From positions 1 to 61,690 of the forward strand of contig NZ_JAPYKK010000027.1 of NCBI RefSeq assembly GCF_029623395.1: a stretch of DNA of 61,690 nucleotides, in the 5' to 3' direction. The DNA is from Sphingomonas echinoides (GTDB taxonomy: Bacteria > Pseudomonadota > Alphaproteobacteria > Sphingomonadales > Sphingomonadaceae). This document shows, piece by piece, positions 10,876 through 18,757 of this stretch. A program made the translations under genes and the position numbers. The notes under the pieces were generated by a model. The model was given only the letters and a program-made list of their open reading frames with translations. It did no database searches and was not told the DNA's origin. Position 1 is the stretch's first letter. Each line of letters starts with the position of its first letter.

Positions 10876-11934
10876 TCAGCCAAGCGTCTGGCCCAGCGTG
10901 AGACGCATCGCTGCGCCACCAAGGTCGGCGAACAGCGCGTCCTCGGTTCCGGTCATCCACACTTGCCCGATCCCGTCGAGCCGCTCGAACAACGCCGCGC
11001 GGCGCACGGGGTCCAGATGCGCCGCAACCTCGTCGAGCAGGAGGATCGGCGCCATTCCGGTGCGCTCGGCGACCAATTCGGCGTGCCCCAGGATCAGCCC
11101 CAGCAGCAAGGCCTTCTGCTCCCCGGTCGAGCACAACGCGGCGGCCTGCGCCTTCCCCAGATGCATCACGGACAGATCGCTGCGATGCGGGCCGACCAGC
11201 GCACGCCCGGCGGCGGCATCGCGTCCGCGGCTCTGCGCGAGATCGACCGCCAGCGTCTCGCCGCCCCCGGTCCAGCCCGTCAGCGCCAGCCCGGCGCGGG
11301 CGAACGGTCCGTCGGGTTGCTCCACCAACCGCGCCCCAAGCGCCGCCACGGTATCGCGCCGCGCCAGGTCGATCGCGCTGCCATGCTCGGCCATCTGCGC
11401 CTCCAGCGCGCTCAGCCACTCGCGATCGGGTCGCCCATCCTCCCCCAGCAACCGGTTGCGCGCGCGCATCGCGGCTTCGTAGCGATTGGCATGGACCGCA
11501 TGCCCGGGGCTGAGCGCCAGCGTCAGCCGATCGAGAAAACGTCGCCGTTCCCCGGCCGGTTCGACGAACAGCCGGTCCATCGCAGGCGTGAGCCAGAGGA
11601 CCGTCAGCCACTCGGCGAGATGCGTGGCGGCAACCGCGCTGCCCTGTACCCGCACGATCCGTCGCTCGGGCGCACTCGCCTGCGTACCCGTCGCGATCGC
11701 AACGTCGCCACCAAGGTCGGCCGCGATCCCGAAGCCGCCGGGACCGTCCTGCCGCGCCATTTCGCCGAGCGGGGCGCGGCGCAACCCTCGCCCCGGCGCC
11801 AACAGCGAAACCGCTTCCAGGATGTTGGTCTTGCCCGCGCCATTCTCGCCCGTCAGCACGACGAACCCCGGCCCGAGCGGGATTGCCCTTGCAGTATGGT
11901 TGCGGAAATTGGTGAGGACGAGGCGCGTCAGCAT
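10876..11934 (-). CDS. recF: DNA replication and repair protein RecF
   Basis: The 352-residue SMC-like ATPase loads RecA at single-strand gaps. The start [13 protein letters not shown] is typical. Walker A is [17 protein letters not shown], the signature motif is the [14 protein letters not shown] segment, and Walker B is [14 protein letters not shown]. It precedes gyrB on the same strand, the classical recF-gyrB order, but dnaN is about 20 kb away. The ATG at 11934 is chosen because homologues begin there; the open frame extends about 50 residues further without any ribosome site. Confidence 0.95.
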   Translation of the reverse strand: MLTRLVLTNFRNHTARAIPLGPGFVVLTGENGAGKTNILEAVSLLAPGRGLRRAPLGEMARQDGPGGFGIAADLGGDVAIATGTQASAPERRIVRVQGSAVAATHLAEWLTVLWLTPAMDRLFVEPAGERRRFLDRLTLALSPGHAVHANRYEAAMRARNRLLGEDGRPDREWLSALEAQMAEHGSAIDLARRDTVAALGARLVEQPDGPFARAGLALTGWTGGGETLAVDLAQSRGRDAAAGRALVGPHRSDLSVMHLGKAQAAALCSTGEQKALLLGLILGHAELVAERTGMAPILLLDEVAAHLDPVRRAALFERLDGIGQVWMTGTEDALFADLGGAAMRLTLGQTLG

Positions 11935-12078
11935 TCCGTCCGCTCTACCCTGTCCACCGCGTTTCGCAATTTTCGTGTTTGCCCAGCGCGGCCTAGGTCG
12001 GACGCACGCGCGCCAAGCGCGCCTGTCTTGCGACAGAGCATGCGCAAAACCGCTATCAAGCGTCGATGATCTAAGAAA

Positions 12079-12094
12079 TGGTGCACCCGACTGG
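12079..12094 (+). repeat. attL core, 16-bp direct repeat
   Basis: The sequence TGGTGCACCCGACTGG is identical to 23299-23314, and its reverse complement is the last 16 bases (with CCA) of the tRNA-Arg gene. The flanks on both sides differ, so the identity is limited to the core. Confidence 0.9.
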
Positions 12095-12349
12095 GGTAAC
12101 ACATTCCAGTCGAAACAACGTCTTACGCGGGCTAACCCGCTATAACGTACCCACGGAGATCCGCCGTGTCCGGGTTCTGAAGGCTAACTCTTTCGCCCCC
12201 TCTCCGGGCCTGAATTGCAAAGCGCCCGATCTGGCGGCAACCGGATCGAGCGCAAGCAATGCATACCTTTCCCAAGGCAACGCGGAATATACCACGACGA
12301 ACCGCGTTCGGATAGTGGGCACGCTGTTCCCTCGGTGGGGGGTGCAGGC
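12095..12349 (+). promoter_or_regulatory. Left-end leader of the element
   Basis: These 255 bases between attL and the first gene carry no convincing gene. They must hold the promoter for the rightward replication and packaging genes. An inverted repeat, AACGCGG at 12279-12285 and CCGCGTT at 12302-12308, is separated by 16 bases and could be an operator. I cannot place the -35 and -10 boxes with confidence. Confidence 0.3.
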
Positions 12350-12661
12350 ATGAACGCGCCAGCGAATATCGTCCGCTACGCCGCGACCGTCTCGCACTTC
12401 ATGCCGGGCATTGACGAAGCCACTCGGGATCTGCGGTGCCGCATCCTCTACCTGCGCGACAAGTCGATGGCGGCCCAGCGCACGGCCACTTGGGACGCTG
12501 CGCAGATCCTCGCAACGATCGGGTCGATCGCATCGGTGTATGCATTCGCCGCGATGCCGCTCGACCAGCTCGAGACGGTCCACAAGAGCTTGGTGCGCCT
12601 GATGATGGCGGCGACGGCGCTTGAGGTTCGCGGCCCTGGGGGCAACCATGATGGATCGTGA
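12350..12661 (+). CDS. Small protein of unknown function, first gene of the element
   Basis: The product is 103 residues starting MNAPANIVRY, with the ATG at 12350; an upstream TTG extension in the same frame has no protein-like character. It is probably helical, with a moderately hydrophobic stretch (AAQILATIGSIASVYAFAAM) that is too polar at its edges for a sure membrane helix. Its last 14 bases overlap the start of the ATPase gene, so the two are probably coupled. No family is recognised; an accessory or regulatory role in replication is possible from position only. Confidence 0.5.
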   Translation: MNAPANIVRYAATVSHFMPGIDEATRDLRCRILYLRDKSMAAQRTATWDAAQILATIGSIASVYAFAAMPLDQLETVHKSLVRLMMAATALEVRGPGGNHDGS

Positions 12662-14000
12662 GATCGAAGATCCTTGGGCGCATCTCGACGTCGCCCCCGC
12701 GCACGAATGGAACAGCAACTGGGACGCGGCGGGGGACATTTCCCCAACCGCACCGCCGCCGGCGCCTGAGACGTTTGAGCTTGCCGACCTGGAGCAATGG
12801 GCGACCACCACGCCAGTGGCCAAGGCGTTCGTCATGGCCCCTTTCATCCCGCGTGATGACGTCGTGATCATCACGGGCGACGGCGGCACGAACAAGTCCA
12901 CGCTGGCGCTCCAGCTTAGCGCATGCGCGGCGGCGGGGCGGCAGTTCCTGGGCATGAGCGTGACGCCCGGCCCGGCGCTCTACATTACGGCGGAGGATGA
13001 CAACCGGGAGAACCATTGGCGGCTCGCCAAGATCGCGCAGACGATCGGCACCACCCTCAGTGACCTCGCTGGGCGGCTCCACATCGTCAGTCTGCGCGGT
13101 CGCATGAACAACGAGCTCGCCACGTTCGAGCAAGACGGACGGCTGCGCTCTACCGCCGCCTATGCCCTGCTGCGCGCGACGATCCAGAAGACCGGCGCGA
13201 AGCTGGTGACGCTGGATAACGTGGCGCATCTGTTCGCGGGCAACGAGAACGATCGCGGTCAGGTGACGGCGTTTATCAATCTGCTCTACCAGCTTTGTGG
13301 CGACCTGGGCGTGACGATCCTGTTGGTCGCGCACCGGAACAAGAGCGGCGATAGCTACTCAGGGTCGACGGCATGGCTTAACGCGGTCCGTTCTCAGGTG
13401 CTGCTTGAACGGTCCGAAGAGGGCGACGCGGACGCCCGGCGTATGTCGCTGGGGAAGGCCAACTATGCGCGGGCTGGGGAGGATCTGGCGTTCCGTTGGC
13501 ATGACTTCGCACTGGTGCGCGATGCTGATCTGCCGGACGATCAGCGCGAGCAGTTGGCCGTTGCGTCGAAGGCTGCACGCGAGAACGGCATCTTCCTCGA
13601 TTGCCTTCGCGAGCGTGCCAAACAGGGTGACGGACGGGCCGTGGGGCCATCTGTGGGGCCGTCTTACGCGCCCAAGCAGTTCGAGGGCATGGCACAGGCC
13701 AAGGGGCTTAAAAGCGCACAGTTCAAGTCGGCGATGGAACGCCTGTTCGCGATCGGCGCAATCGAATCGCACACCTATCGAAACACCGGAAAAGGGCGTG
13801 ATGTTACGGTCATTCGGGAGGCCCCCGAGCTACCCCGAACCACCACCCCGAACGTTCCCCGCGCACTGGTCCCGAGCCACCCCGAACCACAGGCCCGAAC
13901 CACCCCCCGCACATACTCTATATCTAAAGATATAACGGGCGCGGCCAATGGGGCCGCCGCGCCCTCTGATGATGATGTGATCTGGGAGTCGGAAGAGTGA
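12648..14000 (+). CDS. RepA-like AAA/RecA-fold ATPase (replication helicase type)
   Basis: The protein is 450 residues from the ATG at 12648 (or the next ATG). It has the RepA/AAA_25 Walker A GDGGTNKST at residues 77-85, with Asn before the Lys, as usual in this family. A Walker B-like KLVTLDNVAHLF follows, then the sensor/arginine-finger region LLVAHRNKSGDSYSGSTAW. Such hexameric helicase-like ATPases drive replication of plasmids and phage satellites. The C-terminal part (from about 300) has a winged-helix look (GLKSAQFKSAMERLFAIGAIES), which could bind the element's origin. It lies between two coupled small genes. Confidence 0.8.
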   Translation: MMDREIEDPWAHLDVAPAHEWNSNWDAAGDISPTAPPPAPETFELADLEQWATTTPVAKAFVMAPFIPRDDVVIITGDGGTNKSTLALQLSACAAAGRQFLGMSVTPGPALYITAEDDNRENHWRLAKIAQTIGTTLSDLAGRLHIVSLRGRMNNELATFEQDGRLRSTAAYALLRATIQKTGAKLVTLDNVAHLFAGNENDRGQVTAFINLLYQLCGDLGVTILLVAHRNKSGDSYSGSTAWLNAVRSQVLLERSEEGDADARRMSLGKANYARAGEDLAFRWHDFALVRDADLPDDQREQLAVASKAARENGIFLDCLRERAKQGDGRAVGPSVGPSYAPKQFEGMAQAKGLKSAQFKSAMERLFAIGAIESHTYRNTGKGRDVTVIREAPELPRTTTPNVPRALVPSHPEPQARTTPRTYSISKDITGAANGAAAPSDDDVIWESEE

Positions 14001-14143
14001 GTCCGACGCCCCGCATCGCGGACATTGCCCGCCGCCTTGGCCAGCTCCGCCCCGACTGGAGCAATCCCGAACGCTACTTCGAAAACCGCAGCGAGATCGA
14101 GCGCGACTTGCGCCGTCTCGCCAAGCATCTGGAGAATCAGTAA
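13997..14143 (+). CDS. 48-residue conserved-looking small protein
   Basis: A GTG at 13997 overlaps the ATPase stop (GTGA) and opens a 48-residue frame (MSPTPRIADIARRLGQLRPD...) ending in RLAKHLENQ. The sequence is charged and helical. I recall similar short proteins after replication ATPases in sphingomonad and rhizobial elements. The function is unknown; overlap and composition support it as a real gene. Confidence 0.55.
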   Translation: MSPTPRIADIARRLGQLRPDWSNPERYFENRSEIERDLRRLAKHLENQ

Positions 14144-14349
14144 TGCGCGGGAGGTTCTATCTCTACGATGAGATCCAAAAGCTCGCGGCGAACCTGATCA
14201 ATCTTGAGGGCGCCATCAAGGTCTCCTCCCCTAATCTTGGCATCGACTTCGCGCTGAGCAACGAACGCGGCATCCACCCCGTACTGACTGACCATAGAAT
14301 AGGCTGCGGACTGTGCAGCAGGGAAGTTCAATCGGTGGAAGAAGTTCAT
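14137..14349 (-). CDS. 70-residue small protein on the opposite strand
   Basis: From the ATG at 14349 the frame encodes MNFFHRLNFPAAQSAAYSMV and a helical body with GVDAAFVAQREVDAKIRGGDLDGALKIDQVRRELLDLI. The pattern of Ala-rich helix, then 'GDLDG', then a charged helix is common in small alphaproteobacterial proteins of unknown function. The plus-strand frame over the same bases is less protein-like. It runs against the rest of the replication and packaging genes and overlaps the preceding small gene by 7 bases at their 3' ends. Confidence 0.5.
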   Translation of the reverse strand: MNFFHRLNFPAAQSAAYSMVSQYGVDAAFVAQREVDAKIRGGDLDGALKIDQVRRELLDLIVEIEPPAHY

Positions 14350-14370
14350 GACGCACCTCAACGGTAGCAA

Positions 14371-14453
14371 TCAACCTTCGAAATGATCGACTGATATCAG
14401 GCTTGGAAGCCTTGGTTCATTCTTCATAAACTCTTATGGTAAAGGAAGTGTTA
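14371..14453 (+). promoter_or_regulatory. Palindrome-bearing gap upstream of the HNH gene
   Basis: The segment holds a perfect 10-base palindrome CTGATATCAG at 14391-14400. A short hairpin GGCTTGGAAGCC begins on its last base. It lies between the replication and packaging modules, directly before the HNH-terminase pair, where the promoter must be and where cohesive-end sites of satellites often lie. The function is inferred from position only. Confidence 0.3.
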
Positions 14454-14849
14454 ATGGCCGCATGGCCCTACAATACGGTAGCTTGGCGCGTGCTGCGCCG
14501 GGCAAAGCTAGACGTTTCCCCCATGTGCGAACCCTGCACCACAGCGGGCAGGATCGAGGCGGCGAACACGGTCGATCATCGCGTGCCTATCAGTGCTGGT
14601 GGCCCTGCATTCCCCGGCCTGGACGGGCTGAACAGCATGTGCGCCGGGTGCCACAGTGCGAAGACTGCGCGGGGCAGCGAGGCGGGCGCGGTACGCACGA
14701 AGCGGGCGATCCAGCCGCGCAAGGGCTGCGATGCCAACGGCAACCCGCTCGACCCTTCGCACCCGTGGGGAGGAAAATCGCTCGGAGCTGGGGAGAATAG
14801 GACCGCTCTGGGGACAAACAATCAGTTAGTTGCAAAAGGAAACCTATAA
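14454..14849 (+). CDS. HNH endonuclease (packaging-associated)
   Basis: The product is 131 residues. I chose the ATG at 14454 because AAAGGAAG lies just upstream; an ATG at 14436 is in frame but has no ribosome site. The ββα-metal motif is readable: CEPCTTAGRIEAANTVDHRVPISAGG, then N-S-M-C-A-G-C-H-S-A-K-T, with zinc-binding CxxC pairs flanking the catalytic DH. HNH proteins directly upstream of large terminase are required for specific cleavage in HK97-type cohesive-end packaging. It overlaps the terminase start by one base. No separate small terminase is evident beside it. Confidence 0.85.
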   Translation: MAAWPYNTVAWRVLRRAKLDVSPMCEPCTTAGRIEAANTVDHRVPISAGGPAFPGLDGLNSMCAGCHSAKTARGSEAGAVRTKRAIQPRKGCDANGNPLDPSHPWGGKSLGAGENRTALGTNNQLVAKGNL

Positions 14850-16432
14850 TGGGCGCGCGTGGACCCGGATCCGGCCGTCTCAAAGCCGTAGGAGCGCGTG
14901 CCGTCGCATCGGCTAGTCATCCTTGGGAAAAGGCAGGAATGCCCGCCGCTGACCGGATGCTGGCGTTCCTCGGTACGCTCCCGATCGTGTCCGGCCTGCT
15001 CGCTGGCGAGACGATGGAAGTGATCGCGTTTCAGGAGCAATTCGTGCGCGGGGTGTACGCTGAAACCGAGGGCGAGCGCACCGTGCGCCTGGCTGGGTTG
15101 AGCGTGGCGCGCGGCAACGGCAAGTCGGGCCTGTTGGCGGGTCTGTCGCTCGGGCACCTGCTGGGGCCGATGCTGGAGCCTTACGGCGAATGCTACGCGG
15201 CGGCGCTCGATCGCGAACAGGCAAGCGTCCTGTACCGCATGACCTGCGCCTACATTTACGCGGTCCCGTGGATGGCCGCGCGGGTGAATATCCGCGACCA
15301 GTTCAAGGAAATCACCGACCACGAAAGCAACTCGATCTGGCGAGCGCTCACCTCCGACGCCCGCAAGGCGCACGGCCTGGCACCGTCGTTCTGGATCGCG
15401 GACGAGGTGGCGCAATGGCGCTCGCGCGAGCTGTGGGACAACCTGCGCACCGGCATGGCGAAGCGGCGGCACGCGCTTGGCGTCACCATTTCCACGCAGG
15501 CGGCGGACGACCACCATTTCTGGAGCGAGATGCTCGACGCCGAACCGGCCCCCTCGGTCTATATTCAGTGCCATGCCGCGCCCAAGGACTGCGCGCTGGA
15601 CGATCCCGAAGCCTGGGCGGCGGCAAATCCAGCGTTGGGGGCGTTCCTCAACGAAGCGGAGTTCGCGGACGCGGCGGCAATGGCGATGCGCTCGCCGTCG
15701 TTCGAACCGGCGTTCCGGCTGCTCAACCTCAACCAGCGGATTGCGGCGGAGGGCCGATTCCTCAACCCTGTCGACTGGGAAGCGAATGCCGAGCCGTTCG
15801 ACGTAACCGAGCTGGAGGGGCAACGCTGCTATGGCGGATTGGACCTGTCCAGCACGCGCGATTTGACCGCGCTGGCGCTGTGGTTCCCGGACGCTGGCAA
15901 GCTCCTGGTCTGGCATTTCGTACCCTTCGACACGATCGGGGAGCGCGTGGAGCGGGACCGGGTGCCCTATGACCGGTGGGCGGCGGATGGCTGGATCCAG
16001 ACGACCGTGGGCCGCGCTACCGATCGCACAGCAATTGCGCTGCAGCTTGCGGACATTCGCTCTCGGTACGACGTGCAAGGCATCGCGTTCGACCGCTGGC
16101 GGTTCGAGGATCTGAATAAGCTGCTGTCGGATGAGGGGATCGAGCTTCCCCTGGTCGAGTTCGTGCCGGGCTTCCGCACCTATGCGGCGGCAGTGGACAC
16201 GTTCGAGCGCGCGGTTCTGGAGCGGCGGATGATGCACAACGCTTCGCCAATTCTGAAATGGCAGGCGGGCAACGTCGTGATCGAGACTGACCCTAGCGGC
16301 AACCGGAAGCCCGCAAAAAATAAGTCACTGGACCGCATCGACGGCATCGTGAGTGCGATCATGGCTTGCGGGCTGGCGGCTACCGACGAGGGGCCGGCGG
16401 TTTACAAGGGGGCGGGGTTGGCTTGGGTTTAG
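14849..16432 (+). CDS. Terminase large subunit, HK97 type
   Basis: The 527-residue packaging motor has an ATPase domain with Walker A VARGNGKS at 86-93 and Walker B FWIADE at 181-186. The RNase H-fold nuclease follows with acidic residues D332 (GGLDLSSTRD), D415 (IAFDRW) and D495/D498 (LDRIDGI). All catalytic positions look intact. It starts one base into the HNH stop. Its 3' end overlaps the convergent minus-strand membrane-protein gene by four bases. No small terminase gene sits between HNH and this gene; specificity must come from HNH or from another protein of the element. Confidence 0.92.
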   Translation: MGARGPGSGRLKAVGARAVASASHPWEKAGMPAADRMLAFLGTLPIVSGLLAGETMEVIAFQEQFVRGVYAETEGERTVRLAGLSVARGNGKSGLLAGLSLGHLLGPMLEPYGECYAAALDREQASVLYRMTCAYIYAVPWMAARVNIRDQFKEITDHESNSIWRALTSDARKAHGLAPSFWIADEVAQWRSRELWDNLRTGMAKRRHALGVTISTQAADDHHFWSEMLDAEPAPSVYIQCHAAPKDCALDDPEAWAAANPALGAFLNEAEFADAAAMAMRSPSFEPAFRLLNLNQRIAAEGRFLNPVDWEANAEPFDVTELEGQRCYGGLDLSSTRDLTALALWFPDAGKLLVWHFVPFDTIGERVERDRVPYDRWAADGWIQTTVGRATDRTAIALQLADIRSRYDVQGIAFDRWRFEDLNKLLSDEGIELPLVEFVPGFRTYAAAVDTFERAVLERRMMHNASPILKWQAGNVVIETDPSGNRKPAKNKSLDRIDGIVSAIMACGLAATDEGPAVYKGAGLAWV

Positions 16433-16974
16433 TCTAAGAACAGAAAAACTCGATGTAGCAGCCCTTTGCGTTTTCGAACAAGAATAGGCATATCAGCTAT
16501 GTGCTGAAGTAATTGTATTTCAATTTGATTGAGTGCATCGGTCAATTCTGATGACCGTATTACCAGTCTGGTCACCACGTACTTTTCCGTCTTACCTATT
16601 TCTTTAAAATCCAACTTTTTTTCATCAACGCCATTATTGCTCTGTTCCTCAAAGTCAACAAGTGTTTGAAGTATTGACGGAAAGTAAACCGCTAGTAGAG
16701 ACTTAAGTTTTGCTATTTTTGGAAACGGCAAAATCTCACCCCGAATGTCTCTGTTTTCTTCGTTAAAGTGCTGAACAACACTGAGTACAGATGGAAATTG
16801 TCGATCACGGATCGACGATATTTCTTCAAATACTGATTGAGCGCTATCTCTTAGTAATTGGCGATCGTCGCGCTCGGCCTGAAATACCCGTGTCGCCTGC
16901 TGGCCCTTAAGAACTAAGTATCCACCTAGAAATGTACTGACGAGAGTGATGAACGAATTTAACCAGCTACTCAC
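16429..16974 (-). CDS. Membrane-anchored helical protein of an AT-rich cargo cassette
   Basis: The product is 181 residues: one N-terminal membrane helix (FITLVSTFLGGYLVLKG, about residues 8-25) followed by a long charged, mostly helical, probably coiled-coil cytoplasmic part. I recognise no family. Base composition is clearly more AT-rich than the rest of the element and the chromosome, with A/T-ending codons, which indicates separate acquisition. Its ATG overlaps the stop of the upstream ribbon-helix-helix gene by 8 bases. Opposite orientation, foreign composition and position beside the terminase are features of accessory 'cargo' genes such as phage-defence or exclusion factors. That role is speculation. 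Confidence 0.6.
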   Translation of the reverse strand: MSSWLNSFITLVSTFLGGYLVLKGQQATRVFQAERDDRQLLRDSAQSVFEEISSIRDRQFPSVLSVVQHFNEENRDIRGEILPFPKIAKLKSLLAVYFPSILQTLVDFEEQSNNGVDEKKLDFKEIGKTEKYVVTRLVIRSSELTDALNQIEIQLLQHIADMPILVRKRKGLLHRVFLFLD

Positions 16975-17158
16975 TGTTATTAGATTCCAAATACTGCAAA
17001 ATTATCATGCGTATACCTTCAGGTCTCGACGGCTTTGGTTGTTGTTCGTCAATCCAGTGGTCAAGTGCCGCCAGGCATTCTGGCGGCAAACGCACGCCGA
17101 TGTTTACGCTACCGACCCGTGGCCGGCCTCTTTTTCTGCTAGCAGGTATTGCGATCAT
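16967..17158 (-). CDS. Ribbon-helix-helix DNA-binding protein
   Basis: The 63-residue protein has a basic N-terminus (RKRGRPR), a beta strand VNIGVRLPPECLAALDHWI and a second helix SRPEGIRMIILQYLE, the arrangement of CopG/Arc-type repressors. It precedes and overlaps the membrane-protein gene, so the two form one operon that it probably autoregulates. A toxin-antitoxin or immunity-switch pairing is conceivable but unproven. It reads away from the small genes at 17246 onward, so the 90-base gap should contain divergent promoters. Confidence 0.65.
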   Translation of the reverse strand: MIAIPASRKRGRPRVGSVNIGVRLPPECLAALDHWIDEQQPKPSRPEGIRMIILQYLESNNSE

Positions 17159-17245
17159 AATTAATAAACGCTAGCAGATATTCGAGCCGAACGAAAGCAC
17201 CACCTTCCGCCCGGCTCTAACCGCAACCGTTCTCGGAGAACGATC

Positions 17246-17512
17246 ATGGCTACAGACGCCCCTATCACGGGCGCGCCGACGCGCGCACCCAATTTTGCCG
17301 ACTTCGACCTGTCTCGTATCGATCAACTCACTGGCGAGCTCGACACCCTCAAATCCCTGATCTGGGTCGCAGTCGATCTGGTATCTGCCGGTGGCCCGCA
17401 TGGCGAAAACCTGCTGCACGCTGCGCTCAACCAGTACGAATTGATCGATAACCGTCTGCAATCGATTCATTCGGACCTGATGCCGATCCATCGGGAGGCG
17501 CGGAATGCTTGA
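17246..17512 (+). CDS. Small protein of unknown function
   Basis: The product is 88 residues, with the ATG at 17246 preceded by a ribosome site (GGAGAACGATC). A Pro/Thr-rich start is followed by amphipathic helices (FADFDLSRIDQLTGELDTLK). It overlaps the next small gene by 8 bases and heads a three-gene set of acidic small proteins. No family is recognised. Confidence 0.5.
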   Translation: MATDAPITGAPTRAPNFADFDLSRIDQLTGELDTLKSLIWVAVDLVSAGGPHGENLLHAALNQYELIDNRLQSIHSDLMPIHREARNA

Positions 17513-17792
17513 TCTGCGCATAATCAACGCTGGCACGGCGATGCCACTTTTCGACCTTCCAGGCGCCCTGGGACGTAGGCGGGCCGCTCGCGAGATTGGC
17601 GACACGATCGAGGGTCTGATCGCTTTCATGGATGACCTTGGCGGCGACCCCGATCTGGAAGCGAACGGCGACGAGCTGGACGGCAGCATGGGCGAAGACG
17701 AGTTCATGTACCACGGCGGCTACGGACCCGGCTGCCCGCTCGCGGACGACGACCACGAGCACGACGGTCGCGAGACGGAGAACGAGCTGTGA
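17505..17792 (+). CDS. Acidic small protein of unknown function
   Basis: The product is 95 residues. The C-terminal half is very acidic, with GDDLEANGDELDG-like stretches and a Gly/Cys-containing HGGYGPGCPLADDDHEHD segment; the N-terminal half is a basic amphipathic helix (LGRRRAAREIGDTIEGLIAFMDDL). It overlaps both neighbours. I recall similar acidic proteins in alphaproteobacterial elements, without known function. Confidence 0.5.
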   Translation: MLDLRIINAGTAMPLFDLPGALGRRRAAREIGDTIEGLIAFMDDLGGDPDLEANGDELDGSMGEDEFMYHGGYGPGCPLADDDHEHDGRETENEL

Positions 17793-17977
17793 CCGCTGAC
17801 GAACGCGAAGCGCTCGGGACGCTTCTTCGTCGCTTCGATCAAGCCGGTTCAATGGCCACGATCCTCGCATGTGACACTAGCAATTCGGCCGATATGTCCG
17901 ACGCTCTCGCCGGGCTTGGTGAAACGCTGAACGAATTGTGCGCCAGGATGGACGGGATTTTAAGCCCCGTCATTTAA
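17789..17977 (+). CDS. Small helical protein of unknown function
   Basis: The product is 62 residues starting at the GTG at 17789, which overlaps the previous stop (GTGA). It is helical (ALGTLLRRFDQAGSMATIL). It is the third of three coupled small genes; no family is recognised. Confidence 0.45.
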   Translation: MTADEREALGTLLRRFDQAGSMATILACDTSNSADMSDALAGLGETLNELCARMDGILSPVI

Positions 17978-18033
17978 CGGTTGCGGTTTGGTTTTCGGTT
18001 TGCTAAACCTACGTTACAAGGTCGGAGGACGTA

Positions 18034-18603
18034 GTGCAGACTGTCGCGCAATCAATCAACGACGTGAGCTACGTCACCGGCACGCCCCGGAACCGCGTGA
18101 ACCAATTCGCGCGCGCGCTCGTCTCGGCAGGGATATTCCCTAAGTCGGTCGGGCGCGACGTGAAGAAGATCGATGGGGGCCAACTGCTGGGCTTGATCGC
18201 GGCCGTTGCGTTTGCGGAAAACGTTGCCGATGCACCCGCTGTTGCGCGCAACTTCATGACGCTGCCCGTACAATCGGGCGATGGTTTCGACGGCGGCGAC
18301 GAAACGCTTGCACAAGTTTTCGGAGCATGTTTGGACTACCCAGAATGGGCCGCAGCTACCCTTACGTTGTCCGTCGTGCCCGCAGGATACACGGCAAATC
18401 TTGACGGCGAAGTGGTTTGCAACGGGAAAGTCGTCGTTGGCTATGTGCCCTTTTTCACGTCGCCAAGCATGGGCGGATGGGCAAAACGTTCGTTCAGCAT
18501 CCACAAGACCGGCGTTGAGATCCTCCGCAACTTGTTCCGTCGCGAATACGAAGGCGACGACGGCATGGAATACAAGCTCGCCGGCGTGAAGTCGCCCGAG
18601 TGA
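18034..18603 (+). CDS. Putative helix-turn-helix protein upstream of the capsid gene
   Basis: The product is 189 residues starting at the GTG at 18034 (GGTCGGAGGA upstream). The N-terminal 60 residues (SINDVSYVTGTPRNRVNQFARALV...) look like a MerR/phage-type helix-turn-helix; the rest is a mixed domain with no recognised family (GGWAKRSFSIHKTGVEILRNLF). A DNA-binding protein between terminase and capsid could act as a small-terminase substitute, guiding DNA to the motor, or as a late regulator. Both are inference. It is followed by a structured leader before the capsid gene. Confidence 0.5.
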   Translation: MQTVAQSINDVSYVTGTPRNRVNQFARALVSAGIFPKSVGRDVKKIDGGQLLGLIAAVAFAENVADAPAVARNFMTLPVQSGDGFDGGDETLAQVFGACLDYPEWAAATLTLSVVPAGYTANLDGEVVCNGKVVVGYVPFFTSPSMGGWAKRSFSIHKTGVEILRNLFRREYEGDDGMEYKLAGVKSPE

Positions 18604-18611
18604 ACCAGACA

Positions 18612-18757
18612 CCACCCCTAATCGCCCGCGCCTGGGCATCGCCGATCGGGAGGGGTGGCTACGCGCGTACCCCCGATCGGCACCTAACCATCGTCGCGAG
18701 ACAGACGGCTTTCACCGTGCCGGGGGCTTCGGCTCCCGGCCAAACTGAGGACGAACA
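18612..18757 (+). other. Structured capsid leader: pseudoknot-like repeats and a UUCG hairpin
   Basis: Two inverted repeats interleave. CCACCCCT (18612-18619) pairs with AGGGGTGG (18651-18658), and GCCGATCGGG (18641-18650) pairs with CCCGATCGGC (18672-18681), the geometry of an H-type pseudoknot. A palindrome TACGCGCGTA lies at 18660-18669. Further on, GCCGGGGGC and GCTCCCGGC close over a TTCG loop, just before the capsid ribosome site (GAGGA). It may act as an RNA control element or as a DNA packaging or protein-binding site. Confidence 0.5.

Noticed and set aside
12215..12349. In-frame TTG extension of the first gene of the element
   Set aside because: The 45 extra residues have no protein-like pattern and no ribosome site; the ATG at 12350 is better.
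14143..14367. 74-codon plus-strand frame behind the 48-residue gene
   Set aside because: The opposite-strand frame over the same bases has a clearer protein pattern, and both are unlikely to be genes at once.
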